Origin: Poa pratensis
Taxonomy: Eukaryota; Streptophyta; Magnoliopsida; Poales; Poaceae
DNA: 64,000 bases
NCBI GenBank assembly: GCA_947311845.1
Contig: CAMZMU010000040.1
Coordinates: forward strand, 65,839,564 to 65,903,563
Direction: 5' to 3'
A program made the translations under genes and the position numbers. The notes under the pieces are model-generated. The model was not told where the DNA came from. It did not search any database and worked only from the letters and a program-made list of their open reading frames with translations. This document shows, piece by piece, positions 56,862 through 64,000 of the stretch (within the stretch, counting starts at the first letter, position 1; every line of letters begins with the position of its first letter).

Positions 56862-57104
56862 CGATCCACGCCGGCCTCGAGACCGCGCCCCACACGAGTC
56901 GACGACCAAGTTGCCCAAACAACCAGGGCCGACACCAAGACCCCTCAACGCAACACAGCGGAGTAGAGAGTCCAGAGCCGCCGCTCCGACATCCACGCCG
57001 GCCCCAAAGCCGCGCCCCACACCAAGACGCCCAAGCGACCAAAGCCGACACCAAAGACCTCGACGCAACATGGCGGAGGTGACCTCGACGCCTCACCGCG
57101 GGGC
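56862..57104. repeat. GC-rich minisatellite, unit about 125 bp (left part)
   Basis: Units containing ATCCACGCCGGCC, CCGCGCCCCACAC, CAAGCGACCAAAG and CCTC(A)ACGCAACA repeat about twice here. They resume beyond the solo LTR at 60297-60480 (GACATCCCCGCCAG, CAAGCGACCAAAGTCGAC, CACCTCAACGCAGCACGA). Confidence 0.75.
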
Positions 57105-57177
57105 TGATGACCCACAAGTATAGGGGATCGCAACAGTCTTCGAGGGAAGTAAAACCCAAATTTATTGATTCGACACA

Positions 57178-58701
57178 CACTAGTACAGAGCGACACTATG
57201 GCAACGGGGGCAAACCTTCTATGGAAACGGAGAAAGCATCCGTTGCCCCGCTTCCGATACCGATGTGAAGCAGCTCATTTGTATCGGATCACTTTGACCG
57301 TTTCCATTGTGGATCGTATATATTAAAAAAAATGGCAGGCCACCGGCCAGCACCGGTAGCGGAAGCAATCAATGATGCACAGTACCTGTTTGTAATGAAG
57401 AGAAAATCGTCCTCTTCTACCAAAATACATAATAATTTATATCCTCTTACAAAGTCACACGGTAAGGCAGGAGAGACAATTCAAAATTTACAAACTGCAT
57501 CAGCTGATTTACTCGTACAGAAAATCCCCAAAAAAACTACATGTAATTAGTAAATTACTACTACTCCGCTTCCCTTCTTCTAAATGGAATGGTGGGCATC
57601 ACAGGGCGTGAGTCTCTGCTCTGGAAACACATATGCTAATCTGCACGAAGAATTGCAATGGTGATTACAGCAGTAGACTAGCAACAAAAATATGAGTCTG
57701 AAAATGAAAGTTGTTACTCTACACCGGTCTGTGCATTGCAGCAGCAGGAGAAGTACATCATGTACTACTACTGTAATTGTTAAACTGAACCATCGATGGA
57801 TCTAGCAAATAAAAGTACACTGGAACCTGTGGGTGGCACCAGTGATGCATTTTATCATGTGATGAGCGGGCACATAGATCTGAACTCTTGACCAAACCTA
57901 GAACCAGTTGAGTCGGTCAACAAGATTCAGACTTAGTCATGCACCGATTTAAGGCAAGCAGAAAACAGATCAGAGCAGAGGAATCCAACCGTGATAGTAC
58001 ACATTGCACACTGACCTTAGGAGGGCGCCGAGGAAGCGCTCGTGCTCCTCGAGACAAAGGACGTGCATGGGGACGCGGAGAAGGGCTGGGGCACTCCGGC
58101 TGCCACGATGACGAGGACTGCGGGAGCAAGGCGAGATCTTGCCGCCTCGACAACGAGGCCTGCTGCAGCGCGGGGAAGGGTGGCGCGGGTACGCGGAGGA
58201 CGACCGGCGCCGCCGGGGCGGTCCGGGACAAGCCTGCCCATCTCCCACTTGAGCTCCTCATCCCCCTTCACTAGCACCCATATCTTCTTCACGAGCTCGT
58301 CAGCCTCCATCGCCGATGATGAGGCCAGGCCACCATCGAATCAAATGGAAGTTGCCCAGATCTTTGATCCCACTGGGGAGGCGGCGGAGCAGGAGAGGAT
58401 AAGGTAGAAGGGGAAAATAGAAGATAGGGGCTGTGCGGACGCGCTAGGGTTGGGTCATGAATTTATATGATTGGCTAAATGGGCTTTCTGGGCCGATTTA
58501 ATTTGCATACGGTTCCAGATTTCTAACCGTGTCCAATATAGTCGGATACGGTTAAATATATTCCACCGTTGCCAATGTGTCGCGCCCCAATCCTATCGCG
58601 TGACATGTATTTGTTTTAACCGTTGCCTTCGTGGATGGGACTGTTGTCTTTTTGCTGCCGTTTCCATAGAGGGGTATCCTTTGTGTCGTTCTGTACTAGT
58701 G
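57178..58701. mobile_element. CACTA (En/Spm-type) non-autonomous element, 1524 bp
   Basis: The ends are CACTAGTACAGAGCGACAC and the inverted GTGTCGTTCTGTACTAGTG, flanked by the 3-bp duplication ACA at 57175-57177 and 58702-58704. Subterminal motifs such as GGCAACGG and ATGGAAAC/GTTTCCAT recur near both ends. Removing it rejoins the LTR sequence CGACACAAGGGAGCC. No transposase is encoded; a gene-like GC-rich piece lies on the minus strand. Confidence 0.93.
58017..58310 (-). pseudogene. Gene-like fragment inside the CACTA element
   Basis: The ATG at 58310 opens MEADELVKKIWVLVKGDEEL then KWEMGRLVPDRPGG, and the frame continues 97 residues to a stop. A GTCAGTG donor-like site lies near 58015, so only a first exon may have been captured. 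I do not recognise the parent gene. It could also be a frame evolved within the element. Confidence 0.35.
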
Positions 58702-59913
58702 ACAAGGGAGCCAAAAAATATTTATAAGTCTTAGCAGCCGAGTTGTCAGCTCAGCCACACCTGGAAGTAAACTTGCTTGGCACAATTTATCAGTAGCAAC
58801 AGTAGTATAGTAGTAGCAGTGGAGAAATAATAGCAGCAGTAAAATAAAGACAGCAGTAGTAACAATAGTAGCAGTTGCAGTGAGCAACATGACTAAAATA
58901 CTGTAGGCATAGGACGGTTGAACAGGCGTTGCATGGATAAGATAGCTCATGTAATAGTCATAACACATGGCATTTGCAGATAAACAATAATAAAATATCC
59001 AAGTACTAATCAAACATAGGCATGAGTTCTGTATATAGTCGTACGTGCTTGTAATAAGAATCTTGCACGACATCTTTTGTCCTACCAGACCGTTTCAGCG
59101 GGGCCAATCGGGGAACCTACTGGTAATTAAGGTACTCCTTTTAATAAAGTACCGGAGCAAAGTATTAACACTCTATGAACACATGTAATCCTCAAGTCAC
59201 AGCCATACCCCTTGGTTGTCCCAATAGTTGTCACTTTGGATATGATCCAAAATAATAATTATACTCATGAAAACATAACATGTTCAGATCTGAAATCATG
59301 ACACTCGGGGCCTAAGTGTCGAGCATTAAGCACACCAAGTTGCAACAGCGATGATTAACACCAACTGCGGATACTAGGCACCATGCCCTAACAATCTGAT
59401 ATTTGTTACATGAACAATCTCATCCAATCCCTACCATCCCCTTCAGCCTACAGCGGAGAATTAGTCACACATGGATGGGGGAAACATGGATGGTCGATGG
59501 AGAGGCGGTGGTGACGATGACGGTGATGATCGCCTCCAAATCTCTGTCCCAGCAGAGTGCTGGAGCAGGAACTGCTAACCCCCAAACTAGGGTTTTCGGT
59601 GGAGGCGGAGATCGGGAGTGTTTCTGATAAAATCGTCTAGGGGCTCATGAGTTTTTGGTCGAAAGGAATAAGTAGTCCAGAGAGCGTCGCGAGAGGCCAC
59701 ACGAGGCAGCCAGATGCCACCTCGGCGCGGCCCCACCTCTGGCGCGCCAAGGGGTCGTCTGGGGCCTGTGGCCCTCGCCTGCAGTCCATCTTCTGGCTCC
59801 GTGGGTTTTCTGGTAAAGTAGAATTTCTGGAATTTTCTGTGAATTTTTCGAGAACTTTGGTTTCTGCGCAAAAATAAGACACCAAGTCAATTCTGCTGAA
59901 AACAACGTTAGTC

Positions 59914-60204
59914 TGTCAGAAATATAATATATTGCACAGCCCTTTCCATCAGTTCGGACTTTTGGGATAATTGGTTAGTGCATCAATCTAATATGGTATC
60001 AGAACCAGAGGTTTAGAGTTCAATTCCTGAACAACGCAGTATTAAAATAAATATCTGCGGACACCCTAAATCCACGTCTTAGGCTTGTGAAGAAAAAGTC
60101 CACAGCCTAAACGTGAGGGGGAGTGTCAGAAATATAATATATTGCACAACCCTTTCCATCAGTTCGGACTTTTTGGGATAATTGGCTAGTGCATCAATTT
60201 AATA
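59914..60204 (+). mobile_element. Complete TRIM/SMART element (291 bp)
   Basis: Two LTRs of 80-81 bp (59914-59993 and 60124-60204) start TGTCAGAAATATAATATATT and differ at few positions. The primer binding site TGGTATCAGAACC starts at 59994, complementary to initiator Met-tRNA, and the purine tract GTGAGGGGGAG ends at 60123. TAGTC at 59909-59913 and 60205-60209 is a perfect 5-bp target duplication. The interior is only about 130 bp with no coding capacity. The size matches the very small grass LTR elements called SMARTs. Confidence 0.93.
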
Positions 60205-60929
60205 TAGTCTGTATTAGTTTCATTCAATTCATGCAAATTAGGCAAAAAATAGCAAAAGTGTTTGGAAAAGTAGATATGTTTTGGACGTATCAGAGGCGAA
60301 GCATCCGGAGCCGCCGCGCTGACATCCCCGCCAGTCCCAAGGTTGCGTCCCAAACAAGCTGACGACCAAGACGGCCAAGCGACCAAAGTCGACGCCCCAA
60401 CACCTCAACGCAGCACGACAGAGGTGAAACCCGGAGCCGCCGCTCCCGCATCCAAGCTAAGCCGGCCCAAGGGCCGCGCATCCCCAAGCCGAAGACGAAG
60501 ACTCGCCGCCGCCACCCACCAGCACTCCACATGTCCCATTGGTCGGTGGAACATTGCAAGGCGAGGCCCCAAGAGGTAAGCGACGCAGGAGCGCCGCCCA
60601 CGCCCGATCCCGCAAGGGATCTGGGGTTTCCCCCGGTGAACCCGACGTGGAGAAGCGAGAGCACCACCACGACGACGCCTACAAGAAGGACGCGGCGCCG
60701 TGGGCATCACCGTCGTCGACCCCGACCGACAGCTCGGGCTAGGCTTTCGCCCCGGCTTTCCTCGTCCCCGACCTCGCCCCTGCCACAACAAGGGGCGCAA
60801 CGCCGTCGCCTCCTCCACGCCGCAGTAGCTGCGCCTAGCGCCGGCCCTCACGGCCTAGATGCGGCCCGCACAAGCTCATCTCACCTGGCATCACCGCCGA
60901 CCAACACGCCTAGCCCATAATCTTTACTT

Positions 60930-63900
60930 ACGGGGGATGTTAGATAGATTCGAAGCATTCTGGCTAATTAGAGGACCACGGTCCAGGATATTTAACATCT
61001 GGCAGGATCCCAACTGGGATCATGATGTGCGACTCTTTTTAGTTGCCTTCGAGGTTCGTGATAGGGCAAAATGGATACTCCTAAATCTGACAAATTATCT
61101 GTTAAATCCTTATACATTAAGTTATCTTCAGTGGACATGGATAGAACCTCTAAACATCATTAGAAATAAAAAAATCCTCTCAAAATTAAAACTTGGCATT
61201 TGGCTTTGACTCATTTGACAGAATGCCACATATCTTCTATCTGTTGTATACTAAAAACAATATTACCCGTAAGTTGAGCAGCCTTGGATCATGTACCCAA
61301 AGTTCCTTGTCAAATGGTAAAATGTCCAATCTTAATAATTCTCTTCCTAATCTACCTAGAGGGTTGCTTCTAAAAATTAGACAAATTGCTCAGTTCCTTG
61401 ACTTCTTTCAGGCCCCTGATCTGTCTATGTTCTCTTTTCCTATTTTCAAACTTCTAAAACGGATTGATGAAGTAGAAATGCTCCATTTAAGTGGAACTGA
61501 ACCACGATATTTCAGGTAGCTAGATGACTAATCGTTGTACATCACTGATGTACAACACAACGCTTGGCAGGCTTACAAGATATTTTTTTATGTTAATACG
61601 TGTCTCATTTACTGATAAGTAATAAGTTACAAGTCACGTACACCGATCTTATAGAACTGAAAAGATATGATAAGCCTATGAAAAAATCAGCGCATAACCC
61701 CTCCTTCGATATCACCGAAGCGACCATCAAAGAGACGGAAGACAGATCACCTCTTCACCCGAGTTCGACGCGGCTCCATAGCTGGTATGCAGCTTTATAG
61801 ACCTCCAAAGTAGTTTGTCAGAAGCAAAACCATTGTCGTTGAAAGAATCAGATCAGGGCAACATGTGCCCGGACACGCCATTAAACTGCAGAACTGACAC
61901 CCCGCACGACTTGCAGGATTAGCCCCTAGCATCTCGCTAGTGGTAGTGGTAGCAATGGATATGCGGAGTTGGTGGCAGCACCGATGGCTGCGCGAGCCGT
62001 TTGATGTAGCCGGCTCTCTAGATCACAGAGAAAACCAGGGACGTACTTTGCGGGAGGATTCTATTTCGATCGATCCGTAGGTGAAGCTCTGTTCCATACA
62101 CTCTGGGGTATTTTGGTCTTCTCGTGTCCAGCTGATAGAATTGGAGGGGCATGTGTTAATTTTTATTTGCATCGAAATCCCTGCCAGTTATTTTACCAAT
62201 TGACAACTAACTTTGGGTATATGATCCCAGGTTACTCAACTTGTGGTTAAATAACCAATTTTCCCATAAAATATGCAGTGACATAAGCAACCAAGAGAAG
62301 AGGCTTGGGGCGCATCTTGCCCCACAATACAAATTGCGGATGGAGGATAGAAATGTGATGGCTCCATCAAAATATGAAGTTCTAAAATGAGAATTATTTG
62401 ATACGGAGTATAACTCAGGACAACTAAATGTGTGCTTCAGACTAAGTTTATGGCTGCTAAACTTAAAATCTTGTTTGCAAAAAAAAATTAACAAGCTATA
62501 AAATTTTGGTAGTAAAAAAGACAACAAGTGATAGAAGAATGAATTATCATAATCCAAATCAATGTCAAACATAGACCGCGCATAAGTAATCATAGAGTGC
62601 AAGGTTGAACTTGTTTTCACATTAATTAGATCAATTCTTTATGGACACTATCGATTGGTTGGATCAAACACAGTTGGTGCTTATTATATTGAGATGTATG
62701 GACATCAAGTTTGATGAAATGTTTGCATTCTTCGGCGCAGGAAGAAAGAATAATTGAATGCGCAAAAATATGTTCTTTTGAATCATATTTGTTTCGTGTA
62801 TTTACACAATACTGTACATTATCTTATTAAAATTTGAAGGTACATATGTGTTGCATTATAAATTTACATCTAGACGCACTTCTAGCAACTTTTTAGACCA
62901 TTTAACTGTGAGATGAAAGTTTGTAAACATTGTAAATTCACTTTATATTTTAGAAAATAAAAGGAGCAGATGTGTTCATGTGCATGAATCGTCCTCCCCT
63001 ACCTAGGATGGACGATTGGCTAGGCGAGGGTACCCAAATCTACATGATATAATTATCGTAATATAGTAATAAGTCTTAGTAATGTAGTCGGAATGTAAAT
63101 CTACAAATTTTATTTTTATATTAAACTTTTAAAACTAGCCTGTGAGTAGACATATCTCTTGTCAGGTTGTGTTGATTTCATGAAGACTAGGTCGATTTTG
63201 AGAGCTTCAGGACTTTGATACTTCTCAGTTTGATCCACCATTTTAGACTATTTACACTAGTTTATTCCAATATCTAGTTAATATAAGGTTAAAAAGAACA
63301 ACTTTACAACATATATATATGCTTGATTAAATACTCATTTTCCAGTATATTACAAATGGTATGGTTTCTATACAAAGTACAATTCATGTGTCGTACAGAT
63401 GACCAAGAAACAAGCAGCATAAATGAGAGCGGAGTTAATAACTAAGGGCAACACAAATGGTTAACTTGTATTTGCTGACAACACATACAATTAATTAGAA
63501 TTATCTATTTGGTAACATGTAAATCTAATAGTCTTGTGCTCTAGAAAACTCTATCAAGTTGTTTCTTTAGATTTATACACTATTCTACCAAGATTTAAAG
63601 ATAACTAATGACACAATACAAAAGATTATATTATACGCACTATAATATATAAGAACAAATATTAATTCTGGAGTAATATGTGATACTTTTGGGTTTCTTA
63701 GATGTAGTGTTATTTATTGTAACAACAAAATTTAACAAACAATCCAAACTAAATTAATAAAAAAAAGTTGTTCACGACTAGATTCAAATTTCTATTTAGG
63801 CCACGGAATGGCATGTGTAATGAAAAATAGTAGAACTATTTGAAAATACCTTTCTAAAATATATATAAGTGTGGTTGCTCATCGTTACGGCTGTCTTTGC

Positions 63901-64000
63901 TTGAAATCATGCATTTAGCCATCAAATGATATATCCATTGGAAACAGCATACAACTAGTGGCCAGATGAGTTATAGTGAAGTAAAAGAGTTCAATATATA
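60930..64000. other. AT-rich intergenic sequence with a wide inverted repeat
   Basis: No gene is supported. Arms of about 70 bp at 61253-61323 and 62192-62262 are inverted (shared words AAGTTGAG, GGATCAT.TACCCAAAG and GGTAAAAT), with about 870 bp between them. This may be a decayed TIR transposon. From 62300 to the end the sequence is AT-rich without recognised elements. Confidence 0.5.

Larger units (their letters stand above)
57105..60292 (-). repeat. Gypsy solo LTR, minus orientation, with nested CACTA and TRIM
   Basis: On the plus strand the LTR runs from TGATGACCCACAAGTATAGG (57105) to TTTGGACGTATCA (60292), which reversed reads TGATACGTCCAAAAC ... CTTGTGGGTCATCA, a Triticeae gypsy LTR I recognise. 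Flanks are GGGGC and GAGGC, a 5-bp target duplication with one difference. No internal domain or second LTR follows, so it is a solo LTR left by recombination. Without the insertions it is about 1.37 kb. AGT/AGC trinucleotide-rich sequence at 58790-58880 belongs to it. Confidence 0.85.
56770..60915 (-). mobile_element. Non-LTR retroposon, interrupted by a nested solo LTR
   Basis: CATAATCTTTACTT at 56756-56769 and 60916-60929 is a 14-bp target duplication. A T run at 56771-56776 marks the poly(A) tail, so the element lies on the minus strand. Its own sequence is 56770-57104 plus 60293-60915, about 960 bp, GC-rich with an internal minisatellite. The tail-proximal GAAACGAGGCAAAAGC resembles the retroposon tails at 12435 and 19551. 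No reverse transcriptase is present, so it is non-autonomous. Confidence 0.85.

Noticed and set aside
61193..61519. Open frame of 108 codons
   Set aside because: No recognisable domain; part of it lies in an inverted-repeat arm of a likely mobile element.

Overview
The window looks like an intergenic to gene-sparse segment of a Triticeae grass nuclear genome (wheat, Aegilops or barley relative). The reasons are grass-type spliced genes, Stowaway MITEs with the CTCCCTCCG terminus, a long gypsy LTR of the Sabrina/WHAM kind, Helitrons, CACTA and MULE elements, tRNA-derived SINEs and several generations of LINE debris. There are no operons, CRISPR arrays or prokaryotic signals. Family names come from recognition of the sequence; no database was searched.

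Layout. 1-4201: tail and 3' LTR of a gypsy element whose 5' half lies outside the window. 4727-8147: a MITE, a small two-exon gene on the minus strand (5450-6257) and a Helitron carrying a broken piece of a pKIWI502-like oxidoreductase gene. 8226-10746: a second Helitron with an internal tandem repeat of about 302 bp. 11110-13561: MITE, dead LINE, and a polyadenylated retroposon with a 17-bp target duplication. 14095-15940: a miniature LTR element (TRIM/SMART) that itself received three retroposons, ending about 5 bp upstream of the TATA box of a shortened polygalacturonase-inhibitor-like LRR gene. 17015-18349: broken Harbinger transposase. 20143-21777: remains of an ABCG/PDR transporter. 22849-24269: an apparently intact four-exon SABATH carboxyl methyltransferase gene. 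27230-30529: a small basic-protein gene with two related Helitrons placed end to end about 10 bp upstream of its start codon. 34742-41499: a GT92 (galactan synthase-like) gene of two exons whose 5.2-kb intron holds MITEs, a SINE scrap and a LINE joined to a copied piece of the same intron; exon 1 has an apparent one-base frameshift and a MULE sits 66 bp upstream of the ATG. 43160-47040: degenerate LINE with a hAT-like insertion. 48200-48697: small intact single-exon gene. 50490-53964: third LINE with a clean target duplication. 56756-60929: a four-layer nest (non-LTR retroposon, gypsy solo LTR inside it, CACTA and TRIM inside the LTR) in which each layer's target duplication can be read or nearly read.

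The host genes likely to matter are the SABATH methyltransferase, the GT92 protein, the PGIP-like LRR protein and three small proteins of unknown function. They are not visibly linked in one pathway. No wholly new biological system is demonstrated. The most unusual signals are mechanistic traces of retrotransposition: the LINE fused to a 305-bp duplicate of nearby intron sequence, and insertions of only 19-28 bp that still carry target duplications.
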